The notes below the pieces were generated by a model, which was given only the letters and a program-made list of their open reading frames with translations, was not told the origin of the DNA and searched no databases. This document shows positions 47,275 through 59,131 of a stretch of DNA of 64,000 nucleotides, one piece after another; within the stretch, counting starts at the first letter, position 1; each line of letters opens with the position of its first letter. The stretch spans positions 2,650,205 to 2,714,204 of the forward strand of contig NW_023998457.1 of assembly GCF_014805625.2 (NCBI RefSeq), read 5' to 3'. This DNA comes from Glossina fuscipes (lineage: Eukaryota > Arthropoda > Insecta > Diptera > Glossinidae). Both the position numbers and the translations under genes were made by a program.

Positions 47275-48639
47275 AAGTAAAGTAATTATCTCGTAGTGCG
47301 GCAATCATTTTATATTTTCAACGATTAATAAGAGCCTGGATTTTGAACTATAATTTTGTTCTTAATGTTGAAATTTGGAATCCGTGATCGGAACCTAATC
47401 CACCCTTCCCTACGTACCCGCTACTAACCTAGTTCTGGAAACGGAAATTTTCTTGTGTGGGTCTCGTGGAATTTCGGCGAGAGAGGCCTTCGATTATTTG
47501 CCCTTCACGTCAGATCTGTGCGTTTGTTCTAGGTATAACTAAATTTCGTACACAATGTGGATGAATATTACCCTAAAATATTATCGCGAATTTTAGCTTT
47601 CACTTACCTTACCATAAAACATTGCATGGGTTTATTGCATTATTGCGAGAGAAGAACTAATTGCAAGCGACGTCTATTGAAATTGCTTTAAGCGTTTATG
47701 CATAGACACAATATAATGCAAAAAAAAATTTATTTCGCATTTAAAACTTTAGCACATAAAAAAAGAAAAAAAATTTAAAGCGTGAGATTTTATCAGCGCA
47801 ACTGTATGCTTAACCGGTAAGGAGAATTAAAAGGTAATTTTAACCGCAAACTCATTCATAAACATGAACCGTAAGATAAAAGCGGATATATAGAAATTGC
47901 TTATCATTTATCTGAAATTCTTTTAACTGCCATTTGCATTTGCTGCTTGTAAGCCTTTTGAAAAAATTCTTATGTAAATAAAAACCTGAGTACGCGTAAT
48001 GCACAACTTGATTATAATTTTAATTAACGTTTATATTATGTTACCAGCCGTTATAGAAGACAGTCTTACTTATTATCGTCCAATGAAAAAAAATTTTTTT
48101 TTTTTTTGTTAACACTCGAGCATTGATATTAAAGGACATATATAATATTGTATTCATCGCGTACGTGACTTTCTAATATCCATATACGTCACGCTTTCTA
48201 AACGATATACGAGCAGTTATTTCAACTGTAAAGCATTAATTTATAGCCATCTACTATTAAGTTAAAATAAACGCTAATTAAGAACAATGTCTTAATATAC
48301 TAGATAATGCCTATAACGCTAAAAACTAAAATATAATCAAACAAAACACAAACAAACCTGTTTAGATAGAGGGCAGAGAGAGAGAGAGAGGGAGAGAGAG
48401 AAAGAGAGAGCGAGAGAGAATTTGCGTAATAATAGTGAGTGAAAAGCGCTTAGCATACCGTAGTCGTAAAACAAACATCGGCTTATTGCATTATATGCAT
48501 ATATGTATAGAAAGATTATAAAAAAATTATATAACGAGATAAATAAGTAGGCAGTCAATCCTTTGCAATCGCCATGAAAAATGATGTTATACTTAGTTCA
48601 AGGCGATTTTTTCATTATAAAACGTAAACAATCTAAGCC
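47275..48639. other. No gene seen; GA microsatellite
   Basis: (GA)n-rich tract at 48374-48420. Otherwise AT-rich and empty. Confidence 0.45.
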
Positions 48640-49130
48640 AACAACTCTGTGACAGAGGAAACAGAAAGAGATAGTGGGAAACAACGGCAGACTAGTAAGT
48701 GTGTATGTGTTATCCCTTTACCCACTGACCACTCGCCATGGCCACTACCAAGTATGATCACATCGCCCTGAGAACCGAATCCGCGAATACCGACTTGATA
48801 GCTGCAGAGCTAAGGGTTTTTTCTATAAATGAGAGGAAGCTAGGCTTACAGGGATTTTCGGACCAAACTTCGGTGTCCCCCCGAAATCTTTCTATAGGCC
48901 GAAGGGAGACCAATAAGCAGGTTCGGTGAAGAATATTTCCAGGGGGAAGTCTCCGATCGGTTAGCTATGGTTTCGTTCGTGTGGTATTCGGTAAGGAGCA
49001 AGTGTGTATCAATTTTTGGTGTGTCGAGTGACAAGTCAGCTATCTCAGCTATGCCGCAAGGTTGCCCTAAACCATTTGCAGATAAGAGCTTTACACTCTA
49101 GAGGACTAACAGGATAAATAAATTTTTATT
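48640..49130 (+). mobile_element. Family C copy, fullest here
   Basis: Starts with GAGGAAACAGAAAGAGATAG, continues CCTTTACCCACTGACCACTC, GAATACCGACTTGATAGCTG, ATAGGCCGAAGGGAGACCAA, and ends ATGCCGCAAGGTTGCCCTAA, TTTACACTCTAGAGGACTAA then GGATAAATAAATTTTTATTT. The tail type suggests a non-LTR or SINE-like retroposon. A 63-codon frame inside is not conserved as a frame among copies. Confidence 0.75.
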
Positions 49131-49139
49131 TATTCTACA

Positions 49140-49180
49140 TCACATAGCCGCGATTCTTATCCACTCGGCTATGCGATATG
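49140..49180 (-). mobile_element. Possible SINE head fragment
   Basis: The minus strand reads CGCATAGCCGAGTGGATAAG AATCGCGGC, a box A-like sequence. Box B is missing. Confidence 0.4.
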
Positions 49181-50609
49181 CTCACAAAGCGAAATCTGTA
49201 CGTTTCATATAAATCATATATCGCGTTAATATAAATATGCTCTGTACCACAATTTGTGTAGGGTATAAATATTTGGCGCTTATGACAGGAAGCATTTAAT
49301 TGATGTTTAATAAATTTTCCTGTTTTGTTGATCTCGATATTTCATCAGAAAGATACACACGGCGAGCGTGGGGGAGAGAGATAGAGGGAGAGAGCGAAGC
49401 ATTTAAAAAAATTAAATAAAAATGTTTTTAAATTCAAATGCGTGGATGAAGTGCAGAATTTTATTTTACAAACATAAGAATATCGAATAAAAACATAATT
49501 GTATGTGATACGGTCTGTGAGAATGGCGCACCAAACGCATTAAAAATAAATGACATAAAATACATACACATACACACAAATGCACACACAAATTACTTAA
49601 TATTATAATCACTTTAGACGCCGTAGTAGCATAGCATAGAGTAAGAGAGCCGCCACCACGTTCTACTACACTTTACAATAAATCACTCATATAACCCCTA
49701 CACAAGCTCAAAACATATATGAAAGCAGTACATTATCAAGACGTGTATGCAGATGTAAAGAAAATGATTCAAACATTTATGACATACTTAAGAAAAATAT
49801 AAAAAAATAATTATTCATAACAACGCCCAAAATGTATGCATGTATGTATGTATGTATGTCTGTATGTATGATACGATTGAGCAAAGATGTTCAGCAACGG
49901 TAAGAACTCATACTATGAAAAGAATAGGATTACAGTTTATGTTACAAACGCGACGCGAGTTTCAAAAATCTAAACTTCAATAACATCCACACAAAACAAA
50001 ACATATTTTTCTACTCTAATACTTGTAAAAAAAAAAAAAAAAAAGTTATGTTAAGCAGGAAATCAACTATAAATAATATCGTATAGGTTTGACAAGTTTC
50101 TCATTATGAAATATTAATCTGGGAGGTCCTCAAATTTTAAGCGAAAAAGAAGGTGCGCGTAACTAACACAGCAAGCACACACACACATACGAATATCCGA
50201 AAATGCAAAAGATATGGTAAAAGAACAATAGTAGCAGTAACATTAATTTGCGACACATCAGGTAAGTTGACTTGACATCTTTTCTCTGTATCAGGTTACC
50301 GCACGGATGTGGCAAACCAAGCATCATTAGCTACAGCAACCAATCTCAATGAATTAAATTGTTCATGTTTTGCTTTATAATGGATACTTCAAATAATTTA
50401 AGAATGTTTATGGCTTATTAGAAGGCCTCTATGTTTTAAATAACTTCGGAATGCTTGTTGATGTTGTTGTTGTTGTTGATGATGTTATTAAGAAACACAT
50501 TTTTTTTTTTTTTAAAAACATTTTTTTTTTTAAGAATCCTGTAAAGAAATTCCCAAAAGCCAAATTGCAGATTTCTCTCAGATGATCAATCAGTTGGGAA
50601 ATGTTCGCT
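49181..50609. other. No gene seen
   Basis: AT-rich with a (TGTA)n run at 49836-49869, an A-tract at 50028-50044 and (TTG)n at 50457-50478. Simple-sequence frames only. Confidence 0.45.
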
Positions 50610-50760
50610 GCTCGCTGTAATGTGGTGGGAATCAGAAGAAAGTAAGAAAAAGAGAAAGACACAGGGAAGCGGCTTCAGCCTAGCGAGTGTGTGCCCACTA
50701 TAACTACGACCAAGGTAGTCAAAAGAAGTAAGCAAGGAAGAAGTGGTAAAAAATATACTT
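50610..50760 (+). mobile_element. Family C head fragment
   Basis: AATGTGGTGGGAATCAGAAG, AAGAAAAAGAGAAAGACACA, CTTCAGCCTAGCGAGTGTGT, CCACTATAACTACGACCAAG. Aligns with 18.04-18.17 kb. Confidence 0.6.
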
Positions 50761-51174
50761 CAAAGCTGCTGAATTTACCAAGAGTTCTTAGCTTAAGAAT
50801 GGTAAGAACATTTGCGCTTACATAACTTCACGGATGAGCACCTGTAACTGCATTAAATATGACTCACATTCAAAAGAGCCGTTTAAAGGACAGTTTCATT
50901 GATGGATAAGACAAAGACACAATAAGCTTAAGCTTAATGGTAAACTGACCAGTGTTTCTCAAAATTGAAATCACGTTGCCTAGAATGCATAACATTGGAT
51001 CAGGTAAAAAGATTTTGTGGTTTCTTTCGCAGAATGGCGTTAATGCCTATATATCAGTTAACAGTCAACTGATTGTCTTAAGTGAACATGTGCTTAAAAA
51101 GTAACATTTCAGCTTACATTTTTTGTAAAGATTGTTTTCTAGTACTTTTCTCATTTAAAAAGTTATATTGATTC

Positions 51175-51510
51175 GAAAATGAGTGAAATATCTGAAGAAA
51201 TCCACTGTGTGATGCTTTTTTCCTTTAAAAATCGTAAAAACGCTGCAAAAAATAAAAAAAAAATTTTGCAGTGTACGGTGAGAATGTTGAAAAGAACGAA
51301 GGACCTAGGAGTAGTTTGCTCGTTGCCATTCCGCAAATTTCGATGCCAAAGATGCACCTCGCTCTGGCCAAAAACTTAATGAAATTTTGGAACTAGTAGA
51401 GCAAGACTGGCACGTAAGGTGTCAAGAATAGCGTGGGCACTAATCATCGACCACATAACAGTCAGGCTACAAAAAGTAGCTTGAAACCGGGGAAAGGCCG
51501 CAGTGTTTTA
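51175..51510 (+). mobile_element. Mariner transposase N-terminal relic
   Basis: MSEISEEIHCVMLFSFKNRK and NAAKNKKKI match the mariner start (...RxxLLFxFxKGKNAAxAAKxIxxVYG). After a frameshift, NFDAKDAPRSGQKLNEILEL then VEQDWHV matches NFDLxDxPRSGRPxxxDxxxLxxLVExD. Then ELG-region sequence (TNHRPHNSQATKSSLKPG) in a further frame resembles the helix-turn-helix end. Several disruptions; dead. A different lineage from the 31.2- and 59.1-kb elements. Confidence 0.75.
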
Positions 51511-51640
51511 TACATACGAGTAACGTAAGATTGTCTTTTTCCTAATATTTCTTAGATTAGGATCGTATCAATGCATAGCGAAGTATTGAAGCAAATTTTT
51601 CCGACGAAAACTGAACATAAATTATATATCTTTAGAAAGG

Positions 51641-51900
51641 TAATTGATCAAAGATTCAAGACGTATCAGTTTCATTTTTTCGCAGCGCTTTCTGTGGTGA
51701 CAGTGACCTTCCAGACATTGTTATGTTATGAGTAAATGTATACATTCCGTTAAGTAGAGCAATTTTCAAAGAATCAGAAAAAAAAATTTTCGAAGAAAAC
51801 TGATTACAAATACAACGAAGCTTATTGATCAAGAATTGACGAAATATCAATTTCATTTTTTCGCAGAACTTGGTTTGGTCACAGTAGCTAAGCAAACTTT
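51641..51900. repeat. Tandem repeat, ~181-bp period
   Basis: TAATTGATCAAAGATTCAAG at 51641 and TTATTGATCAAGAATTGACG at 51822, each followed by (T/A)ATCA(G/A)TTTCATTTTTTCGCAG and then a GGT(G/C)ACAGT(G/A) step. A third, weaker copy may lie at 52440-52560 (CATTTTTTCCGCAATTAGC). Confidence 0.65.
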
Positions 51901-52729
51901 CGCATTTTCAGTTTCGTACTTGACATGGTAAACACATTTTTTCATATCATGATTTAATTGATTAACATAAAGACATGTTTTGTTTATAATATTTCTTGAA
52001 AGAATTCTGGAAAAACTCTATTCTAACTACATTTTGAGTGAAATCCTTCAACAAACTTCGTTTAACAGAATTCTCTTAATGAGTAACTAGTCCTCTATTT
52101 AAATGTTTTGGATCGTGTCTTTGCTAATCCTATTTAAATATAACTTCCCACCCTTTGAATATTCCGCCTTTTTTAATAATTTTGTTAAGCCTCTGGCCTC
52201 CTCCTATATTGGCCCCTTTACTTGTTGGATTTTTCAGAGACTTTTATTAATCTTTTCGTTAATCGTCACCTTTTCGTCAGATGTCGAAGTAACGAAAACT
52301 TTTTTTTTTCTTTTTTGAATACTTTCTTAGTATTTCAGGGAATTCCATTTTCAACACAATTACGGAGTTTTCAAGTAAACTTACTTTATCGGATATGTGT
52401 GGTGTGCAGACCGCTTTGAAATAATGAACACTGGAACTTTTTTACTCAACTCGCAGAAGAAAAAGAGCAATTGATGAATATTAAATAAATACGTTTTGAG
52501 CAAATCGAAAATTCTCTTTTCATTTTTTCCGCAATTAGCATTGTGGACATGAAAGCAATATTGCCTACAAATACAAACTTTTAAAGTGTCCTTCTTTCAA
52601 CATACTCTATATTAACAATTCCTGTCGGTATTTTTACTAATGAGCACTTTTCAATCGTAATTGGCTTCGTCGAATCTATAAAAAATCCCACAGCCTACTT
52701 TCCTCTATCATTATTATCGCGAGCGAGCA
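51901..52729. other. No gene seen
   Basis: AT-rich, chance frames only. Confidence 0.4.
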
Positions 52730-53220
52730 TCATTGGTAATGCAGGACGAATACCCGCACTCGGAAAGATTTGGAATAAATCTATCTTTTATTATATCCAT
52801 CGATTCAGAGTCGCATTGTGAACTTATTTCCTCAATCGATTTAAATTTCTCTGTCCGTTTGTCCACCTAACGTCTGTATATATGTATAGATCGCAGTTTT
52901 TAACTTATTTTGACGACCACCTACCCAGGACCCAAATGGGAAAGCTAGTGAGTATGGCTCAGATAGGTGCTCTCTTTCAAACACTTCCCATACAATGGGG
53001 CCTTATTTTGAAAAATCTTTATACGATTCAGTATATTAAGCCAAATGATATAGAAAGTTATTGAAACTGGCTCATATCGGGTTCCTCTTTCGAATACTTC
53101 CCACAAAATGGGTTCCTATTTTGAGAAGTCTTTATATAATTAAGTATATTAAGTGAAGTGATATAGGGTATTTAATGGTAGTCCGTGGTCGACTATAATG
53201 TTTTTAATCGTTTTTTTTTT
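52730..53220 (+). repeat. Family B copy with internal 113-bp duplication
   Basis: CCGCACTCGGAAAGATTTGG, CCATCGATTCAGAGTC, CTCTGTCCGTTTGTCC, and the right end AGTGATATAGGGTATTTAAT, GGTCGACTATAATGTTTTTA. The ACTTCCCA(T/C)A(C/A)AATGGG(G/T)CC segment occurs twice: GGCTCA starts at 52956 and 53069. Confidence 0.8.
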
Positions 53221-55309
53221 TTTTCAAGTTTTATTTGACTAATATAAGTATAATAAGGCCAAAAAATTTTTAAAACAGTGAACGAGTCTTGTGTATGCAA
53301 AGTCAAATAAAAAACTTGTCTTCGCCTTAGGACGAATTTTTAGCACTCACCACCTGAAAGCGATGCATTATTAACAGAAAACCTTGAGTAAGTTGTCGCT
53401 GTTTTCCAAAAGACACGTAACGTAACGATAATAGCACTATAGGGAGCTAAATAAAATTGTGATTTCAAGATTTGCGAGCAAAATTTTTGAAAACTTTACT
53501 GTTTATACAAGAGCAGACAATATTGAGCTTTGAATGCTACCAAGAGACAATTCTAAGAAGAGTAGTAGTGGCCGTTGTTGTTTCAAAGCTTCCTTTAGCT
53601 AAAACCACGAAATATTTATATCAGTTTTGAAATGCCAAAAAAAAAACGTACGTGTTTATTGTTGTTATGTTTGTAGACAAATCAAGCCCATTCTTTTTGT
53701 TCACGTTTTAAATACACACAAGTTTCAATGCCACGTCTGCTATAGGTATTAAAGTATAGTTCTTTTATCTGTAATAAGAGCGAATCATACCCATTTTAGA
53801 ACCTTACATGTATCCACACCTAAGTCGTAAATTTCGAAATTTTAACAAACGTAAGTATTCCGATAATCTTGATGGACAAGCGAGCAGCTTCCAATCTTTT
53901 GAAGACTCTCTAATAAGTTTGTTTGAATATTTCAAAAGAAAGAACGAATCCAGCATACCCTTAGTTCTTTGGTAGTGAGTACAAAAATCATTAAGTTTTT
54001 TTCGTTTTTTTTCGTTTTTTTTTTTCATCTCTTTATGCGCTGCGTTAGGCTCCAGTTTGCCTTGACTTTAAGTTTTACACGAGTTCGTAGCAATGTAAAC
54101 ACAAAGCTTAAGTTATGCAAAAGATATAATTTTTAGGTTTAACTTAAGTCAATGCATAAAGGAAATAAGGTATTACATGCAACCCTTAATAGGGGTGAGA
54201 ATATAAGCGAAAGATTATATTTAACTTGATTTCAATATTTTGTTTCTCATTATCCACATGGTCGCACTATGAATGAGAAAGACAAGGGAGAAAATTATAT
54301 TCACACGAATTTTATAAAATATTGCATGCAGTGTTTTCAAGAGTAAAGAAAGGGGTGTGTGTGTCTGTGTGTGTATATTGCTCGTAATTTATCATTTTAA
54401 AGATGCTCGTAAAATATTTCGTCACAATCCGTTTTTTTGTTTTTTCTCTCTTTTTTTTATTTTTTTAATGATGTTATCACTTTAGTTTACAAAGCTAACG
54501 CGCGAAATTTGTGCATAAGTTATGAGTCAATATGCTTAGGTTGCTATTTGTATTAATCATACTTTTGAATGCTTTGCATTTTTTATAAGAATAGAAAAAT
54601 TAATTGAATAAACGATTTGGCTTAAGTTTTGTTGTAGTTTTCCAAGAAAATTTTTATGCTCCGAATAAGTTGAAATGTTGCATAAGACCTGCAGCAGCGA
54701 GATTGTGTTAGTCAAATGCACGTGCATACGAATTAAGCTGACCAGATGTATTTGCAAAGGTACTAACCCTTATGCTCTTTTTCCAAAAATTAATTTTTTC
54801 CCTTTTTTTTTTTCTAATTCATAATCCTTTTCAATTTTCTTGTTGTTGAAAAGAGACTCTTGATATGGGTAAAATAGAACTAAAAATGGTCTCATTATAA
54901 AAATATACTTTTAGTTATTATTATATGGATTCCCTAAGATTTGCAGAGAGAATTTTGAGCAGTACCAATTGATTTGACGAACGATAATGCAGGATCAGGC
55001 CGAAATGCCTGTGCAAGAGTGTTTCAAAAACTCGATTTTTCTGGAAGCAACTTTTTTCTTTTTTAATTCAAGTACTTTTATATCCTACACCGTTTGTACT
55101 ACTACGATAAAACCGGTCTGTGATGCGCTTAAATGTCCTGGGCTGCATGCGCGCTACAATGAAAGTATCAACCTGTATTTCCTAGATCGAGAGGTCCGGG
55201 TAAACCGCTGTACCACTTTCATGCTTGGGATTGTGAACTGAAACTGTTCATATGAACTTGGAATTCCCAGTAAGTGTGAGGCATTAACTCGCATTGATTA
55301 CGTCCCTGC
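53221..55309. other. No gene seen
   Basis: AT-rich; T-tracts at 53211-53224 and 54008-54025. An 84-codon plus frame at 54987-55241 has several Cys but no recognised domain. Confidence 0.4.
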
Positions 55310-55480
55310 TCTTTGCTAAGTTCGTGGGGATGTATAAAACGCTCAACAGGACTTGAGATAATCCCAACTATTATCAAGCCGATTTAAGCGGGTCTGTCCA
55401 TTTTGAGTTTTTATGTTCAAGCTACAGGTCACAAATTTTGATGAAATTCGGTACAACGACATTTTTTCACGGTGGACTTC
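55310..55480 (+). repeat. Family B left fragment
   Basis: GTATAAAACGCTCAACAGGA, CTTGAGATAATCCC, AAGCCGATTTAAGCGGGTCT and ATTCGGTACAACGACATTTT. Confidence 0.65.
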
Positions 55481-55974
55481 TTCATATTTAATGATGAGCC
55501 TTGATGCACTATAAGCTTTTTTCTTGTTTATGATTGTTATAACCACCATTCACATGCTGCTTGTATACATTGAAATGTTCATGTTTGGTAGAGTTGGCTT
55601 TACTGAAAAATGTATGCAAAATTATACAAATTCATTTTAAAATAATGTAAGCCATCAAGACGCTTTCAAAAGGAGCAGAAAGGAATTTTTTTTATCATCC
55701 CGACATACCACAGCTACCACTTATTACATTCATATATAAGAAAATGGGGATTATGACAGATTACAGCGGTCCGTAAAAGTCGATAAGATGCTTTTGAATA
55801 ATTCAGGGAAAACGAATGTGTAATTATTGCATAAGGTGGGCGAAAGGGCAAGAGCCATGTGGACATGGTGAAAGATAACATCAACCTTATATGATCTCTT
55901 AGTAAGATAAATTTGTTGATTGTTTATCACAGGAGCAGGGAAACCAGCAGCGATTATTCTTTGGATCAATCTTT

Positions 55975-56275
55975 ATTTAATGGCTATCTGGAACTCCTCA
56001 CTGCCTGTCTGAATATAGAACTACAGATTGTTTTATTTTTAAGGCCACCCGCTAGTGCGACTTGAAGAGATTCGGATGCCGTAGAGACGAACGCATCTGT
56101 CATTGCTGAGCTAGCTAGTAAGCGAGATGTAGAGGGGTTTTCAATTTTTATCCCAAGGACACTCAGCAAACGGTTACATCTAAAAGAAATACGCGTGCTT
56201 TACGCTTATGGGAAAAAAAATGGACGGACAAAACCTACTTACCGAACGGGCAGATCATAAGCTCTGGACCATTCT
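55975..56275 (-). mobile_element. Family C copy, minus orientation, diverged
   Basis: CACCCGCTAGTGCGACTTGA, CATTGCTGAGCTAGCTAGTA, GCGAGATGTAGAGGGGTTTT, AAGGACACTCAGCAAACGGT, and ACCTACTTACCGAACGGGCA align with 36.2-36.4 kb and 16.0-16.2 kb. Confidence 0.7.
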
Positions 56276-57149
56276 GCACCTTGTTTTACCTATGGTCTCG
56301 TTCGGCTCCTGATTTGCAATGGGATACAAATGAGGGAAAAATGTCTTTCCAGAATATAGTTAAAAATATTATTCACGCTACTAGAAAGACACGTATTTGC
56401 CATTCTTCTAACAATGTAACGAATTTCGTATCGAAAGAGTATCGGGCCTGTAAAAGCTATCGACAACAGACGATTGTCGTACTGGAAAGAATTCTCAAAC
56501 GCACGACACAACTCATCAATTGAAACCATCGATTATAGGATAACGCATTTCAGTTCAGCGAGCTGGTTGAGTTAAGCCATAGGCACCCGAATGACATTGC
56601 ACCAAGAACCCACGGTATCGTGACGTTTCATGTATTGCTTAAGTTCTTTCGCTTAATTGCATCAGTTGTTGTTACTGCAATACTGTGTACACCCATCTTA
56701 TCCCGTTGCCTTATGTATTGGCGCCATTCAGATATTCACGTTTATCGTCATAATTAGTGGTCAAAATTATTGCTGGTTTATGCTATAGATGTCTTAATCC
56801 GTCAACTATCTATGACGCTTTACGCGTCAGTAGCACTATCGTTTGTATTTAGCAGGGAAAGTTACTTTTCCGGCAAATTTTTTTTTCCTGTTACAGAAAT
56901 CGGTTCCACAAGCTTCGCAATGCACACAGCAAAGATATAACTTATGTTGCTGTGGTTAAGGATCTTCCACTTAGGTCAGTCACTGTTTCATAACGCCAGC
57001 TAACTAAACTTAACTTGAGGTTTGAATGTGGAAGAAATTCAATTATGTTTGTATAGCCATATAAAGGTGAAAACTTTGTTACCTACCTTTTAGACATACA
57101 AAGTAAAAGGCTTTTTACAAAAAAAAATTTCTCTTTTTACATATGCAAT
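56276..57149. other. No supported gene
   Basis: 56281-56529 is open on both strands for about 80 codons, without a recognised domain. The rest is unremarkable. Confidence 0.4.
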
Positions 57150-57390
57150 TTTTTACTTTAGAATCGATTGCTAGCGCTTCTACCCAGCTAACTTTGTAAT
57201 TTTCAATAAGATTTAACATAATTAAGTTATCGCACTCTACTCTCCAAGGCTTTTTAATTGCTCTCCACGTTGGCTAATTAGTTGCGTATCTTATTTTTAG
57301 AAGTCCCTCAACCAGTAATTTATAGCAGGCTTAACCGCTGAATACAATGAATGCATTAACATCGTGAATTACACAATGTTCTCATACTTA
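57150..57390. repeat. Left copy of a ~250-bp direct duplication
   Basis: Shares with 58265-58545, in order: TTACTTT(A/G)(G/T)AATCGATTGC, TAGCGCTT(C/A)TA, GATTTAACATAATTAA, TTATCGC(A/T)(C/T)T, TAGCAGGCTTAAC(C/T), ATGAATGCATT and TACACAATG or TATACAATG. Substantial divergence. Confidence 0.8.
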
Positions 57391-57409
57391 TCAACCAAGG
57401 ATGAAAAGC

Positions 57410-58255
57410 ATATTCATTTTGTCAAAACTTTCGCAAGGTCCAGAACCAAGCTTCTGAGACCCCACAAAGTATATATATATTGTTGACCAGCATCAAATTC
57501 TAAATCGATTTAAGCAAGTCCGTCTCCCTCTTGTTAACACTCTCCTGCCACAAAAATGAAAACAATGACTTTAAATTCGACAGAAAGATTAGAATTTTTT
57601 TGTACGCAGATTGGTATTGAAAATTGGCCAAATCGGCCCACAGTACTAGGTAAACTGAAAGTATCTTCATTTTTCAAAAGGAATAACGAATTCGTTTTTT
57701 GCCCATAAGTTTACGCAAATTTGAGAGTGTACTCTATGGACGATATTGTATCAGCTGGAATATTGGAAAAATTGACCACGCCCACCTACAGTGCAACAAA
57801 ATTTAATTTTTAGTAAATTCTTGGTCCGATTTCGAATTCGGAACACGCCTAAGCAAGTCGGTTTGCTCGTCTGTCTATACGTCCGTCCGCCCAACCGTGT
57901 AGTGTCTGTGGTAAGCATTTTCCCATTTGTCTAAACGAAGATATCGCCTACAAATTTGCAATATAATGTGAAAGTTACCCAAACCGGTCAAAAGACATGC
58001 CCACAACACCCACACGCATATACAACAATAACTGAGAACACCTTTGCTTTCCAGGTTTTTTGTTTGTTACTTATGAAATATAACACATAAACCATATACA
58101 TTTCCAGCTTTTATTCCGAAGACAAATATATTCAGCCGCACCTATCTAATGTAATAGAGTATGAATATTTAGTTCCTTTCCTTTTTTTTTTTTGCTCTTT
58201 TTCAAGATAACGATGATGGGTGTGAAAGATTCGATTACAACCGAATATAATGTTC
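57410..58255 (+). repeat. Family A copy between duplicated flanks
   Basis: Left end GATGAAAAGCATATTCATTT, then CCCCACAAAGTATATATATA, GACCAGCATCAAATTCTAAA, second half with CGTCCGTCCGCCCAACCGTG, right end GATGATGGGTGTGAAAGATT followed by the CGATTACAACCGAATATAAT hairpin-like end. Confidence 0.85.
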
Positions 58256-58264
58256 TTCTCTTGT

Positions 58265-58545
58265 TTTTTACTTTGTAATCGATTGCAAGGCAACTTATGT
58301 CTTTTCTAAAAGTTTCGTTCTTTTGATTTCTATTAGCGCTTATATCCAGGTAACTTTGTATTGCCCCAAAAGATTTAACATAATTAATTTATCGCTTTCC
58401 ATTCTCCAAGTCTATCTAATTGCTGTTCATGTTAACAAGTTAGTCGCGTAGTTTACTTTCAAACGTCGCTCACTCCTTAACGTATAGCAGGCTTAACTAC
58501 TGGATAACATGAATGCATTGGGGTCGTGTATTATACAATGCTTTT
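58265..58545. repeat. Right copy of the ~250-bp direct duplication
   Basis: See the 57150-57390 entry. This copy has an extra ~40 bp after the first shared block (58287-58327). Confidence 0.8.
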
Positions 58546-59129
58546 TTTTTTTTTTTTTTTACTCTAGCAATGCAATACCAGTTATATGTGCAAGTATATG
58601 TAAAATCATATTCAATCAAAACACATTTTGACATTTGCATGATAAAATGACTGCCTTCTTTAACGATTTTCATCAATCAATCTAGTACTCCTCTAACATT
58701 TGAATGTCCTTCTTATAGAAGGACATATAAAAAAATGGTAAAAAACAAGGTTCCATGTCAGCAATATCCCCATGATCTAATTGAAATCTTTTTGGAATTT
58801 TGCCCTCAGTAGCGATCCGCATTTTAATTGATGCAATTTTCCTCGCGTTCCTAATACGTAACACTTTAATGTTTTCATTGCACTCTTAGTAAGTCCATGA
58901 CCTGATTGAAACACAGCTCTTCTATGCACAGATTTTAATGGAAAATAGTTAATGGAAATCCTTTTCATATCTCTACAATGTCAGTGATCTCGTGCAACTT
59001 CGCTTTATCATAACCTTTTTCAAGCCAATGAACGGTATTTTTCGCTATCAAAAAGCAGTTCTTAACTAATACAAAATACCCTGCACTACTTGGGTTACAA
59101 GTGTACATTCAATATGGACGGACTTGGTA
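58546..59129. other. No gene seen
   Basis: T-tract at 58543-58560, then AT-rich DNA with only short minus-strand frames. Confidence 0.4.
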
Positions 59130-59131
59130 TA

